DNA from: Azotobacter beijerinckii
GTDB lineage: Bacteria; Pseudomonadota; Gammaproteobacteria; Pseudomonadales; Pseudomonadaceae
Reading direction: 5' to 3'
Length of the DNA stretch: 64,000 nt
Assembly: GCF_900110885.1 (NCBI RefSeq)
Contig: NZ_FOFJ01000013.1
Span: forward strand, 1 to 64,000
The notes under the pieces were generated by a model that was not told the origin of the DNA, did no database searches, and saw only the letters and a program-made list of their open reading frames with translations. This document shows positions 8,087-21,202 of this stretch, in pieces. How positions within the stretch are numbered: position 1 is the first letter of the stretch; every line of letters begins with the position of its first letter. The position numbers were made by a program, and so were the translations under genes.

Positions 8087-9871
8087 TCACGGCTCCTGCG
8101 GACTGGGCTGCAGTGTATCCGGCGACGCCGCGGCCGGCAGCCGGAGGGTGAACTGCGCCCCGCCTTCGGCGTTATGCACCTCCAGCTGGCCGCCCGACTC
8201 GCGGACGATGCCGTAGGACACCGCGAGCCCGAGGCCGAGCCCCTCGCCCACCGGCTTGGTGGTGAAGAACGGCTCGAAGACCCGCGACAGGTGCTCGGGG
8301 GCGATGCCGCCGCCGCTGTCGGCGACGCTCAGCAGCCAATCGCCGCCGTCCCGGCGCAGCGCGATGCGCAGCTCGCGGCGCTGGCGCCCGGCCATGGCGT
8401 CCAGCGCGTTGTGCAGCAGGTTGACCAGCACCTGTTCGAGGCGGATCGCGTTACCCTCGACCCAGGCCAGCGGCTCGCGCCGGCGCAGCACCTGCACGGC
8501 GTCCTGGCGGATCCGCGCCTCGAGCAGGAGCAGCGCGTGGTCGACCACGGTATCCGGCTGCAGGCGCTCGCGCAGGCCGCTCGGGGTGTCGCGGGCGAAG
8601 GTCTTGAGGTGCCCGGTGAGCGCCGCCATGCGGGTGAGCAGGCCGTCGATGCGCGCCAGGCAGGTGCGCATCGCCGCCGAATCGTTCTTCGCCAGCAGCA
8701 GGCCGAGACTGCCGAGCTGCATGCGCATGGCGGTCAGCGGCTGGTTGATCTCGTGGGCCAGGGCCGCCGACATCTGCCCGAGGGCGGCCATCTTCGCCGC
8801 CTGCACCAGCTCGTCCTGGGCCTGGTGCAGCGCCGCGGTGCGCTCCTCGACCAACCGCTCCAGCTCGGCCCGGCGGCGCAGCAGCAGGCGGCGGTTCTTC
8901 TGCCGCTGGCCAAGGAACAGGAAGAGGAACGCCAGCGCCAGCCAGATGCCGGCCGCCGCCAGGGCATAGCCGCGCACCGCACCGCCTGGGACGCGCGCCT
9001 CGCGCAGCAGCTGCAGGGTCCAGCCCTCGTCGGGGAGTGACTGGCTCAGGCGCAGGTAGTCGCGCCGACCGTCCGGGCTATCGATGCGCAGCAGCTCGGC
9101 ACCGTCGTCGAGCTGTCGCAACGACTGCATCGCCAGCGGCTGCAGTTCGCGGACGCCATAGCGGCGGGCGTCGTCCAGATTGGCGCGCAGCTTCGCCGGC
9201 AGTCCCTGCAAAAGGCGGAAGCGCCAGGCCGGCCGGCTGGCAAGAATGACCACCTGATGCTGGTCGGTCACCAGCAGGGTACCCGGCTGCCCGGCCCAGT
9301 CACGCTGCAGGTCCTCCACCACCAGTTTGAGCACCAGCACGCCGAGGATGCGCTCATCGGCATCGCGCACCGCACGGGCAAGGAAGTAGCCGGGCACCCC
9401 AGTGGTCACGCCGACGCCGAAGTAGCGGGCACTGCCCTCGCGCAAGGCGCCCTGGAAATACGGGCGAAAGGCGTAGCTGCCGCCGACGAAGTTGCCCGGC
9501 TCCTGCCAGTTGCTGGCGGCGATAGTCCTGCCCTGCAGGTCGAGCAGAAAGATCACCCCGGCCCCCGCCTCCTGGTTGAGGCGCTGCAGGCGCCGGTTGA
9601 GTCGCTCGTGCGCCAGCGGATCGGCGCCCTCGCGTAGCAGCGCCTGGATCTCGGTGTCCAGGGCGAGGATCGCCGGCAACGCGCGAAAGCGCTCGACCAG
9701 GATGCGCAGCGACTGGGCATACAGCTCCAGCTGGCCGCGGGCCTCGATGGCGGTCTCGCTCCAGTGACGCCGCTCGGCATAGCGTCCGGCCAGCCAGACG
9801 CTGACCAACAGCCCGGCGAGGATCGTCAGAACCCCGAGCAGCACGCGCCGGCGGGCGGAGAGGAAAGGCAC
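8087..9871 (-). CDS. dctB: Membrane sensor histidine kinase, DctB/MifS type
   Basis: The GTG at 9871, five bases after the helicase stop with AGGG before it, gives 594 residues; earlier in-frame starts run into the helicase gene without family similarity. Order of parts: TM helix near residue 10-30, a periplasmic sensor region of about 250 residues with a PAS-like core (GVIFLLDLQGRTIAASNW, GSYAFRPYF), a second TM helix (GIWLALAFLFLFL), a coiled coil, the H-box LAHEINQP, then N, G1 and G2 boxes (NLLHNALDA, DSGGG, GLGLGLAV). YAFRPYF is typical of DctB-like sensors of carboxylates. Confidence 0.85.
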   Translation of the reverse strand: MPFLSARRRVLLGVLTILAGLLVSVWLAGRYAERRHWSETAIEARGQLELYAQSLRILVERFRALPAILALDTEIQALLREGADPLAHERLNRRLQRLNQEAGAGVIFLLDLQGRTIAASNWQEPGNFVGGSYAFRPYFQGALREGSARYFGVGVTTGVPGYFLARAVRDADERILGVLVLKLVVEDLQRDWAGQPGTLLVTDQHQVVILASRPAWRFRLLQGLPAKLRANLDDARRYGVRELQPLAMQSLRQLDDGAELLRIDSPDGRRDYLRLSQSLPDEGWTLQLLREARVPGGAVRGYALAAAGIWLALAFLFLFLGQRQKNRRLLLRRRAELERLVEERTAALHQAQDELVQAAKMAALGQMSAALAHEINQPLTAMRMQLGSLGLLLAKNDSAAMRTCLARIDGLLTRMAALTGHLKTFARDTPSGLRERLQPDTVVDHALLLLEARIRQDAVQVLRRREPLAWVEGNAIRLEQVLVNLLHNALDAMAGRQRRELRIALRRDGGDWLLSVADSGGGIAPEHLSRVFEPFFTTKPVGEGLGLGLAVSYGIVRESGGQLEVHNAEGGAQFTLRLPAAASPDTLQPSPQEP

Positions 9872-9875
9872 GGCC

Positions 9876-13940
<4,065 letters not shown>

Positions 13941-14150
13941 GGTGAACCCGGGAGCGGCGATGCAAAGGATTGGCGGAATCTTAGCAAGCTAACTCGTCTA
14001 GCTGGCGAGAGGCCGGCAGCGGCATGATGAAGCACCCGCGCGTCCTGTGGACAATCGTACGGTTGCCCCCCTGGGCCCGATACCCGTAGTCTCGCGAACT
14101 ATGCGTTCACCCGTCCCATCACCAGGAACCAGCAGTCAGGCAAACCCACC

Positions 14151-14501
14151 ATGAGCACGAACAAGACCAACGTCCCCTATTCCCAGCGCGAACAGGGCTA
14201 CCGGGAAAAGGCCCTGAAGATGTATCCCTGGGTCTGCGGCCGCTGCGCCCGGGAGTTTTCCGGCAAGCGCCTCAGCGAGCTGACGGTCCACCACAAGGAC
14301 CACAACCACGACAACAACCCCGAAGACGGCTCGAACTGGGAACTGCTCTGCCTGTACTGCCACGACAACGAGCACTCCCGCTATACCGACAGCCAGTACC
14401 AGACCGCCCCCCGCCCCGGCGCCGACCTGGGTCCGAAGACCACCTTCAAGGGCCTCGCCGGACTGGGCGACCTGCTCAAGAACGGCAACAAGCAGGACTG
14501 A
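14151..14501 (+). CDS. yajD: YajD-family HNH nuclease
   Basis: A 116-residue protein with a complete HNH fold. The first zinc knuckle is CGRCAREF, the HH of the motif is in VHHKDHNHDNNP, Asn is in SNWELLC, and CLYCHDNEH supplies the second knuckle and final His. The length matches the family. YajD-type proteins are predicted nucleases without a defined pathway. The gene is monocistronic and ends at a strong hairpin; it diverges from the helicase gene across a 210-base gap. Confidence 0.88.
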   Translation: MSTNKTNVPYSQREQGYREKALKMYPWVCGRCAREFSGKRLSELTVHHKDHNHDNNPEDGSNWELLCLYCHDNEHSRYTDSQYQTAPRPGADLGPKTTFKGLAGLGDLLKNGNKQD

Positions 14502-14510
14502 AACGGACGG

Positions 14511-14540
14511 GGCGGGAAACAGCCGCAGGCCTTTCCCGCC
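14511..14540. terminator. Hairpin between yajD and uspA
   Basis: A perfect 9-base stem (GGCGGGAAA pairs with TTTCCCGCC, 14511-14519 and 14532-14540) begins nine bases after the yajD stop. There is no long T run, so it is a probable but not textbook terminator. It may protect the ends of both convergent messages. Confidence 0.55.
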
Positions 14541-14635
14541 CGAAATCCGGGGGAGAGCGTGGAAAATCGCCGTGCTCCCCCTCACCGCCCCCTCCAAACA
14601 ACCGGTTACCCGTTGTTACCGGAGGCAGCCGGCCG

Positions 14636-15064
14636 TCACTTGACCAGCAACACGGGTACCGAAACCTCGTGCACCACCCGCGTGGCGACCGAACCCATGA
14701 CCAGGTTGGAGAAGTTGCTCATGCCCCGCGTCCCCATCACCACGGTGTCGCAGTCGAGCGCCAGGACCGCCTTGGCGATCTCCCCCACCGTTTCGCCCAG
14801 TTGCTCGTGGGCGGCGACCTTGAGGTCATAGTCCTTGAGAAACTCGAGCCCCTTCGCATTGATCCTGCGCCCATGCTCCTGGGCTGCGCCGACCAAGGTT
14901 TCCAGCATGGGGCCGGCGACGTAGTCGCCGTACATGATCGGATGCCCCTGCACGTTCAGCAGATGCACCTCCAGATCCGGCAACTGCTTCGCCAGATCCA
15001 CAAGATAGAGCAAGGCGCGCTTGGCGCTTTCGGAACCGTCGAACGGAACAAGTACTTTCTTCAT
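14636..15064 (-). CDS. Universal stress protein, UspA family
   Basis: A 142-residue single-domain Usp starting MKKVLVPFDGSESAKRAL. The C-terminal nucleotide-binding motif GTRGMSNFSNLVMGSVA fits G-2x-G-9x-G(S/T), so the protein is probably of the ATP-binding class. An upstream extension of the frame to 15217 lacks family similarity, so the ATG at 15064 is used. No operon partner is evident; the DUF2789 gene lies 94 bases upstream on the same strand. Confidence 0.9.
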   Translation of the reverse strand: MKKVLVPFDGSESAKRALLYLVDLAKQLPDLEVHLLNVQGHPIMYGDYVAGPMLETLVGAAQEHGRRINAKGLEFLKDYDLKVAAHEQLGETVGEIAKAVLALDCDTVVMGTRGMSNFSNLVMGSVATRVVHEVSVPVLLVK

Positions 15065-15158
15065 GGGCTGCACACTCGTTGTGCCTGATGGACGAAAAGA
15101 CCCTCTGGGGCCTGGCGCAGCCGCCGCTCCGCAGCCGGCTGCGACCGGGAAACTTCGC

Positions 15159-15395
15159 TCAGTGCCTGGGATGCAGGCGCTCGTTGAGTTCGTCGACGAC
15201 CGGCGCCCAGTCGGCATCGTCGAGCATTTCCTCCTTCAGCAACGCAGCCTGGGCAGGCGTCCAGAAAGGAGCTTCGGACACCTTGACCCCATCGGGCAGC
15301 ATGTGGCTTCCGATGAAGGCATCGATGCTGGCGGGATCGGATTTCAGACCCAGCTGATCGAACAGCGTGGACAGACTGTGGATGGACATTTCCAT
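15159..15395 (-). CDS. DUF2789 family protein
   Basis: A 78-residue protein starting MEMSIHSLSTLFDQLGL and including GSHMLPDGVKVSEAPFW and AALLKEEMLDDADWAPVVDELN, the conserved DUF2789 core. The ATG at 15395 has GAGGAGG eight bases upstream. The family is small, helical and of unknown function. Confidence 0.8.
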   Translation of the reverse strand: MEMSIHSLSTLFDQLGLKSDPASIDAFIGSHMLPDGVKVSEAPFWTPAQAALLKEEMLDDADWAPVVDELNERLHPRH

Positions 15396-15714
15396 CTTCC
15401 TTTCCTCCTCTGTTGCGTTTGTGGGAGCTCGTACCGCCTTTTTAACCATAGCGGAAAATCCACTGGCGAACGCTTGACCCAGGACAGCCCGGACCTTCGC
15501 CGGAAAGGATCGAGGCACGCCACCCATCGAACGGCCGGAGAAAAGGCTAGGTGATTCAGCGCCGAGGGAGTAGAGTAGTCCCTACTGTGCTGCATGCGTC
15601 ACCGCGAAACGATCCGCTTGAATTCAGATCCGGTCCTTTTTCGATTTCTCTTTGCACTCAGTCAACGCCCGAGCCACTCGGCCCGGCATTCAACTTTGTC
15701 CAAGGAGACAACAC

Positions 15715-15924
15715 ATGTCCACTCGCCAAACTGGCACCGTCAAGTGGTTCAACGATGAAAAAGGCTTCGGCTTCATCACCCCGGAAAGCGGTCCCGATCT
15801 GTTCGTTCACTACCGCTCCATCCAGAGCGCCGGCTTCAAAAGCCTGCAGGAAGGCCAGCAGGTCTCCTTCGTGGCAGTGAAAGGCCAGAAAGGCATGCAA
15901 GCGGACGAAGTGCAAGTGATCTGA
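15715..15924 (+). CDS. CspA-family cold-shock protein
   Basis: A 69-residue single cold-shock domain that binds single-stranded nucleic acid. RNP1 is KGFGFIT and RNP2 is LFVHY. The ATG at 15715 has AAGGAG upstream. It has an unusually long gene-free leader (at least 110 bases after the DUF2789 gene), as is common for cold-shock genes. A strong terminator follows 18 bases after the stop. Confidence 0.93.
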   Translation: MSTRQTGTVKWFNDEKGFGFITPESGPDLFVHYRSIQSAGFKSLQEGQQVSFVAVKGQKGMQADEVQVI

Positions 15925-15942
15925 TCACTTACGCTGTCCAAG

Positions 15943-15967
15943 AAACCGGCCCTCGGGCCGGTTTTTT
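15943..15967 (+). terminator. Rho-independent terminator of the cold-shock gene
   Basis: The stem AACCGGCCC pairs with GGGCCGGTT around a two-base loop and is followed by TTTT. It sits directly downstream of the cold-shock coding sequence. Confidence 0.9.
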
Positions 15968-16005
15968 CATTTTGGGCGATCCGCCCTTCCAGAGGAGAAG
16001 CGGTC

Positions 16006-16194
16006 ATGGTCATGCGGGTTGCAGGATCGAACAGGAAAGCCAAGCCGGAACCGGCCCACGAAACCCACGAATCCCTCGATGCACTGGTTTCCGCCTTTCT
16101 CCAGGACGGCGGCGAGATTCGGCAGATCGCCATCGGCGTCAGCGGCCAGATCGCCGCGCCCCCCAGCCGGCACATCAAGCTCGGCAAGAAGTAG
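16006..16194 (+). CDS. Small hypothetical protein, 62 residues
   Basis: A short gene with an excellent ribosome site (GAGGAG eight bases before ATG) and a stop just before the convergent UPF0104 gene. The protein is basic at both ends, with a helical centre (SLDALVSAFLQDGGEIRQIAIGVSG) and a tail rich in Pro and Lys. The pattern AFL-x-x-GGEI-x-x-I recalls, weakly, the C-terminal part of the small Pseudomonas RNA-polymerase-binding protein SutA and related ORFs. I do not assign that function. Confidence 0.6.
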   Translation: MVMRVAGSNRKAKPEPAHETHESLDALVSAFLQDGGEIRQIAIGVSGQIAAPPSRHIKLGKK

Positions 16195-16199
16195 CCGCT

Positions 16200-17192
16200 T
16201 CAGGACTGCCGATAGCGCACCAACCGCCGCAGCAGCGGCCGGCCAGCAAGGTGCAGGAACACCGGCGCACCGGCGATCAGGTAGAAGTGGTAAGTCACCG
16301 CACGCCAGATCAGGATGGCCGCGGCGCTGGTCGATTTGCCGACCAGCGGTGCAAGCAGCGCCGCCGACGCCAGTTCCGCCCCACCGGCGCCGCCCGGCAG
16401 CAGGCTGGCCTGTCCGGCGCTGAGCGCCAGCATCTGCACCAGGAAGGTCCAGGCCCAGGACAGTTCGCTGCCCAAGCCGCGCAGGGTCAGGTAAAGCACG
16501 CTGTAGCGCAGCACCCAATGCGCGCCGCTGAGCAGGAACACGCCGAGCAGCACCGAACGCGGCAGGCCCAGGCTCTGACGCAGGGCGTTGCGAAAGCGCA
16601 TCACCTGGCGGGCGTATTTCAAACGGCGTCGCGCGCCCACCCCCAGACGCCGCAGCAGCCGACCGTTGAGGCGGAACATCTGGCGGTGGAAACGGCCGAG
16701 CAGGAACAGCAGGACGAACACCCCGAGCAGCAGGCCGGCGCTGGCGCCGAGCAGCCAGGCGAGGTGCGGGCTGAGGGCATGGGACAGGGCATAGACCAGG
16801 ATGCCGAGCAGCGCACAGGCAAACGCCAGCAAGTCGGTGAGCTGGTCCACCGCGTAGGTGGCGGTGCCCTGCGCCGCCGGCACCCCGCGGCGCATCAGCA
16901 GCGCCATCAGGGTCAGGGGACCGCCGGCACCGCCCGGCGTCGCGCAGATCGCGAACTCGGTGGCCATGACGATGCCCAGCGCATCGCGCTGGCCGAGCCG
17001 GCATCCGGGCAGTAGCAGGCGCAGGCGCAGGGCGTTGAGGTTCCAGCAGACCAGGATCATCCCGAGCATGGCCAGCAGCAGGTCGGCGGGAAAGGCCTGC
17101 ACCTGCCGCCACAGCCCGCTGCCGCCGAGCAGCAGGGGGATCGACAGGGCCGCCAGCAGGCCGCCCAGCAGCAGCCACAGGCCGCGGCTCAT
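16200..17192 (-). CDS. UPF0104 / lysylphosphatidylglycerol synthase TM-region protein
   Basis: A 330-residue polytopic membrane protein with about eight hydrophobic helices. It has the family motif EFAICATPGGAGGPLTL in the middle and SLLPGGAGGAELASAALL near the C-terminus. The family covers flippase-like domains (as in MprF/AglD) that move lipids or glycolipids. The ATG overlaps the stop of the DUF2334 gene (ATGA), so it is the last member of a three-gene overlapping cassette and probably acts on the same product. Confidence 0.85.
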   Translation of the reverse strand: MSRGLWLLLGGLLAALSIPLLLGGSGLWRQVQAFPADLLLAMLGMILVCWNLNALRLRLLLPGCRLGQRDALGIVMATEFAICATPGGAGGPLTLMALLMRRGVPAAQGTATYAVDQLTDLLAFACALLGILVYALSHALSPHLAWLLGASAGLLLGVFVLLFLLGRFHRQMFRLNGRLLRRLGVGARRRLKYARQVMRFRNALRQSLGLPRSVLLGVFLLSGAHWVLRYSVLYLTLRGLGSELSWAWTFLVQMLALSAGQASLLPGGAGGAELASAALLAPLVGKSTSAAAILIWRAVTYHFYLIAGAPVFLHLAGRPLLRRLVRYRQS

Positions 17193-17956
17193 GCGGTGAC
17201 GCCCGGCACGAGCGAAAGCTGCCGGTCCAGCCAGCCGATCTTGGTCAGCGGCTGGCGCCCCGCCGCCAGCAGATGCTCGATCAGCTCCAACCAGTAGCGG
17301 CGGGAAAACTCGTGGCGCATGTCCACCGGATGCAGCCCCAGGCGCAGCAACGGCGCCCGGCGATAGCGGGCGGCGAGGCCCGCGCAGACGACCCGCGACA
17401 CCCCGCGGCGCCAACCGCTGCGGGCGCTCCAGGTCAGGCCGGGGGCGTCGATGGCCTGGAAATCCGGCAGCCGGTAGAGGTGGCGCAGGTCGCTGGTATA
17501 GCTCAGCGGGGTTTCCCGCAGGGCCAGGCGAGTCCCCTCGCTCATCAGCCAGGCAGGGGCGACGAAGCCATGCAGTGGCCAGCCGCAGCGGCGGAACACC
17601 GCGATGCCCTGCTCCAGGCGTTGCAGCGCCTGCGCCTGGTCGAGCCGGTAGAATTCGCCCTCATGGGTGTAGACGCGGCGCATCAGCCACTCTCCGGGGG
17701 TACGCGGCGGCGGCGCATCGTCCTGGTGGTGGTAACCGTGCAGGACCAGCTCGTCGCCACGCGCCAGCCGCGCATCGAGCCGCCGGCGCAGCTCGGCGTG
17801 GGCCACCAGCGGCTGGCGGCGATGGAAATCCGGCACCACCAGCCAGCTGATGGGCACCTCGCCGAGAGCGTCCACCGCGGCGACGAAATCCCGGTAGTCG
17901 GCCCAGGTTTCCGGGGCGACGTCGTGCAGCACCAGCAGCAGATGGCGTTCAGACAT
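17189..17956 (-). CDS. DUF2334 polysaccharide-deacetylase-like protein
   Basis: A 255-residue protein with a carbohydrate-esterase-4-like core. The metal-site-like segments are LLLVLHDVAPETW at the start and ELVLHGYHHQDD near residue 95; VAPAWLMSEGT and LRLGLHPVDMRH follow. DUF2334 proteins are thought to deacetylate or bind surface glycans. The start (ATG 17956) lies within the end of the glycosyltransferase gene (eight-base overlap), and its own end overlaps the UPF0104 gene, so all three are tightly coupled. Confidence 0.82.
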   Translation of the reverse strand: MSERHLLLVLHDVAPETWADYRDFVAAVDALGEVPISWLVVPDFHRRQPLVAHAELRRRLDARLARGDELVLHGYHHQDDAPPPRTPGEWLMRRVYTHEGEFYRLDQAQALQRLEQGIAVFRRCGWPLHGFVAPAWLMSEGTRLALRETPLSYTSDLRHLYRLPDFQAIDAPGLTWSARSGWRRGVSRVVCAGLAARYRRAPLLRLGLHPVDMRHEFSRRYWLELIEHLLAAGRQPLTKIGWLDRQLSLVPGVTA

Positions 17957-19064
17957 GCACGGCAACCGGCAGCTCGGCCGTGCCCAGCACGGCATGGTAG
18001 TGGGCAAGCAAACCGGCGACCACCGCATCCCAGGCATGATGGGCCTCGACGTGCCGACGCGCCTGGCGGCCCAGCCGCACGACATCGCCCTCGAACAGCT
18101 CGCGCACGGTCGCGGCCATCGCCCGCGAATCGTTGGGCCGGCACAGGCGGCCGGCGCTGAACGGCACGATCTCGGCCAGCGCCCCGGCGCGCACCGCGAC
18201 CACCGGAATGCCGCAGGCCATCGCCTCCAGCACCACCAGGCCGAAGGTTTCCTGGTCGCCGGCATGCAGCAGCACGTCGCTGCTGGCCATCAGCCGGGCG
18301 ACGGCAGCGGCTGGCTGGAAGTGGTTGATCACCGTGACGTTGTCCGGCACCCGCCGTGGCATGTCGGCGCCGACCAGCAGCAGATGATAGGGCGCACCGA
18401 GGCGCCGGGCGGTCTCCAGCAGGATGTGCAGGTTCTTCTCCCGCGCCCCGCGGCCGGCAAAGATCATCAGCCGGGTCTCTTCGTCCAGCCCCAGCTCGCG
18501 CTTCAGGCCCGAATCGCGGCGCACCGGCTGGAAGACCTCCAGGTCGACACCCAGGGGCTGCACGAACACGTCCCGCACGCCGAGGCGCTGCAGCTTCTCC
18601 GCCATGATCCGGCTGGGTGCCAGCACCCGGTCGAACTGGCCGTAGAGACGCGCCACGTAGTCGCTCACCCGGCCGCTACACCAGGCGCCGACGCGCTTGG
18701 TGGCCAGCCGCGGCAAGTCCGAGTGGTAGAAACCGATCACCGGGACGTCCAGACGCCGCCCGGCATCCAGCGCGGCCCACGCGGTCAGATAAGGATCGCC
18801 GACCTCGATCAGGTCAGGCTGCAGGCGCTGCAGCTGGAGGCGCCAGGGGGCTCGGCGCAAGGGAAAGCGATAGCCATTGCCGAACGGCAACAGGGGCGAG
18901 GGAACCTCATAAATGCCGGCTTGCTCCCGGTAGTCGGCACCGGGCACCAGCACACTGTGGCGCACCCCGGAGTACAGCCGCAGACGGCGGTGCTTGGCCT
19001 CCAGATAAGTCCGTACCCCGCCGCTGGCAGGGGCATAGAACATGGTCATATCGGCAATGTGCAC
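17949..19064 (-). CDS. GT4-family glycosyltransferase
   Basis: A GT-B glycosyltransferase of about 371 residues. The N-terminal acceptor domain includes MTMFYAPASGGVRTYLEA. The C-terminal nucleotide-sugar domain has FAGRGAREKNLHILLE, VTVINHFQP and the donor motif HAGDQETFGLVVLEAMACGIPVVA. The consensus GGAGG abuts the ATG at 19070 but stands six bases before the GTG at 19064, so the GTG is the likely start. It opens the cassette with DUF2334 and UPF0104. Likely role: assembly of a surface glycolipid or glycan, substrate unknown. Confidence 0.82.
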   Translation of the reverse strand: MHIADMTMFYAPASGGVRTYLEAKHRRLRLYSGVRHSVLVPGADYREQAGIYEVPSPLLPFGNGYRFPLRRAPWRLQLQRLQPDLIEVGDPYLTAWAALDAGRRLDVPVIGFYHSDLPRLATKRVGAWCSGRVSDYVARLYGQFDRVLAPSRIMAEKLQRLGVRDVFVQPLGVDLEVFQPVRRDSGLKRELGLDEETRLMIFAGRGAREKNLHILLETARRLGAPYHLLLVGADMPRRVPDNVTVINHFQPAAAVARLMASSDVLLHAGDQETFGLVVLEAMACGIPVVAVRAGALAEIVPFSAGRLCRPNDSRAMAATVRELFEGDVVRLGRQARRHVEAHHAWDAVVAGLLAHYHAVLGTAELPVAVHV

Positions 19065-19522
19065 GAGCATCCTCCGTCCCAAGGGCATTCGAAGCGGACT
19101 ACCTCGGCGGCGCCGGGAAATCCCGCCGACAGATCAGCGGTCCCGCCATGAAAGCCGCAGTGCTGTAGCAAAAAGATAGCCTCTGCCCGTCCCCGCGCCA
19201 GGGAAATCGGCTTAAGGCGGATACGCGCGAACGACACGCCCGGACTGCGGCAAAACCGGGGCGGCAGCGGAGTGGACAGGCCGGCATGCCCCTAAGTTTC
19301 CTCAAACGTGCGATGCGCCCGCGTCGGGAGGTACCGCTACGGGAAAGACACTACGGAGCCAAGATGGCTTTGACATGACTGGCGTCGGAGGGGAGCAAGG
19401 AGGGGTTCCGCACCGGAGCGCCTCGGAAAGGCGCGCCAGGGGGACAGGCCATCCGTGGCCTGAATCAGTTGCCGATACCCGCCGATGCGCGGGAAACCGC
19501 CATCGGCGACAGTAAGGCTCGG
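19065..19522. other. Intergenic region with hairpin downstream of sulP
   Basis: About 460 bases without a credible gene. Next to the sulP stop, 19480-19508 forms a stem (CGCCGATG with CATCGGCG) with an inner GCGG-TTTC-CCGC stem on the minus strand, a plausible sulP terminator without a T run. The promoter of the glycosyltransferase cassette must lie in the left part. Nothing else was recognised. Confidence 0.5.
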
Positions 19523-21121
19523 TCAAGCCAGTTGGGTATTGCCAGACAGACGCTTGCGGGCAGCCAGGGGATGGTCCGAGAACGGCTTGAAACGCTCGAA
19601 GCCAACGGTAAGCAGGGCGCCTCCGGCATGCTCGAACTCCTCGCCGAGGTGGGTCAGAAACTCCATGAAGGTGTGATCCACCAAGTGGGCCGCGGAGAAA
19701 TCGATCGTCACGTTGCTGCTGCGATCCAGTTGGCTGAAGAGCTTCTTGAAGCCCAGCAGGTTGGAGAAGATCGCCGACCCCTGGACCTCGATCAGGCATT
19801 CGCCCTGGGACTCGGAGCACTCGTAGCGGGCCTTGAAGAAGTTGCCGAGCGGAACCCGGTGCGCCAGGTTGAATGCCATCTTCGTGGCGATGCCGGCCCC
19901 GACGCCGACCAGCAGGTCGGTGGACAGCGTCACCAGCACGGTCGCCAGGAAGATGACCAACTGTTCGCCCCCGATACGGTAGACCTTGAAGAACTCATGG
20001 GGCGAGGCCAGCCGGTAGCCCACGGCGATCAGCAGCGCAGCCAGCGCCGCATTGGGGATCATCTCGATGACCGGGATGAACAGCAGCATGGCGACGAACA
20101 GGAACAGACCGTGGAAGAAGTTGCCCCAGCGGCTGCGGGCGCCAAAGGTGACGTTCGCCGAGCTGCGGGCCACCTCGGAAATCATCGGCAAGCCCCCCAG
20201 CAGTCCGGACAGCGCGTTCCCCGCCCCTACCGCGACCAGGTCCCTGTTGAAGTCCGAGGCCCTTTTCCAGGGGTCCAGCCCGTCGATGGCCTTGACTGTC
20301 AGCAGGGACTCCAGGCTGCCGATGAAGAGGAACATCAGGACGTACTTCCAGAACACCCCGGTTCCGATCAGGGAGAAGTCCACGTTCAGCCCGACATTGG
20401 CCCAGAAGTTACCGATGGTCACCATGTCGAACACCGGCTCGGTGTGCCTGAAGTCCAGGATCAGCGCCAGGGGCACGGCCACCAGCAGGACCAGCATCGG
20501 CGCCGGGACCTTCTTCAGGCCCGGGATCTTCAGCAGGGGCATGCCGAAGATGATCGTCAGGCTGACGGCGCCCACTAGGGCCACGTGGGAATCGGCATGC
20601 ATGATCGAACTGGGAATCCGCTCGAACAGCTGGATGAGTTCGAGGCCCTTGAGGGTGGCGGGGTCGATGCCGAGCAGCACATGGATCTGCTTGGCGAAGA
20701 TGATCAGGCCGATCGCTGCCAGCATGCCATGCACCACGGAGTGCGGGAAGAAGTCGCTCAGGGAGCCGAAGCGCAGAAGTCCGAAGACCATTTGCAGCAT
20801 GGCCGCCACGAAAATCGCCCCGAGCGCCAAATGCCAACCCTGGGCGCCGCCGCCGAACTCCACGACGGCCCCGGCACAGATGGTGATCAGACCGGCGGCC
20901 GGTCCCTTGATGGTGAGCCGCGAGCCGGCGAACAGGCTGACGAACAGGCCGCCGATCATGGCGGTCAGCACGCCCATGGCCGGGGGGAACTCGCTCGCCT
21001 TGGCGATGCCGAGGCTCAGGGGAAGCGCCAGCAGGAATACCAGAAACCCCGACACCATATCGCTGCGCCAGTTCTGCTTAAGGCCGTTCAGGCCATCTTC
21101 TGGAATTGCACATGCTTTCAT
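19523..21121 (-). CDS. SulP-family anion (probable bicarbonate) transporter with STAS domain
   Basis: A 532-residue SulP/SLC26-type carrier. The membrane domain carries DMVSGFLVFLLALPLSLGIAKAS at TM1, TIKGPAAGLITICAG at TM3, SLESLLTVKAIDGLDP and the long ANVTFGARSRWGNFFHG segment. A C-terminal STAS domain follows (about 415-520, SNVTIDFSAAHLVDHTFMEFL). Proteins of this family move sulfate, bicarbonate or other anions. Its position after dabA and dabB on the same strand (81 bases after dabB) makes bicarbonate the best guess; that is inference. GAGGAG precedes the ATG. Confidence 0.82.
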   Translation of the reverse strand: MKACAIPEDGLNGLKQNWRSDMVSGFLVFLLALPLSLGIAKASEFPPAMGVLTAMIGGLFVSLFAGSRLTIKGPAAGLITICAGAVVEFGGGAQGWHLALGAIFVAAMLQMVFGLLRFGSLSDFFPHSVVHGMLAAIGLIIFAKQIHVLLGIDPATLKGLELIQLFERIPSSIMHADSHVALVGAVSLTIIFGMPLLKIPGLKKVPAPMLVLLVAVPLALILDFRHTEPVFDMVTIGNFWANVGLNVDFSLIGTGVFWKYVLMFLFIGSLESLLTVKAIDGLDPWKRASDFNRDLVAVGAGNALSGLLGGLPMISEVARSSANVTFGARSRWGNFFHGLFLFVAMLLFIPVIEMIPNAALAALLIAVGYRLASPHEFFKVYRIGGEQLVIFLATVLVTLSTDLLVGVGAGIATKMAFNLAHRVPLGNFFKARYECSESQGECLIEVQGSAIFSNLLGFKKLFSQLDRSSNVTIDFSAAHLVDHTFMEFLTHLGEEFEHAGGALLTVGFERFKPFSDHPLAARKRLSGNTQLA

Positions 21122-21202
21122 AAAGCAATGACTCCTCTAACGTTTACCGGCATTTTCAAATACCGTGGAGAGAAATATTTCCGTTCAAACTTCGTCAATG
21201 GA

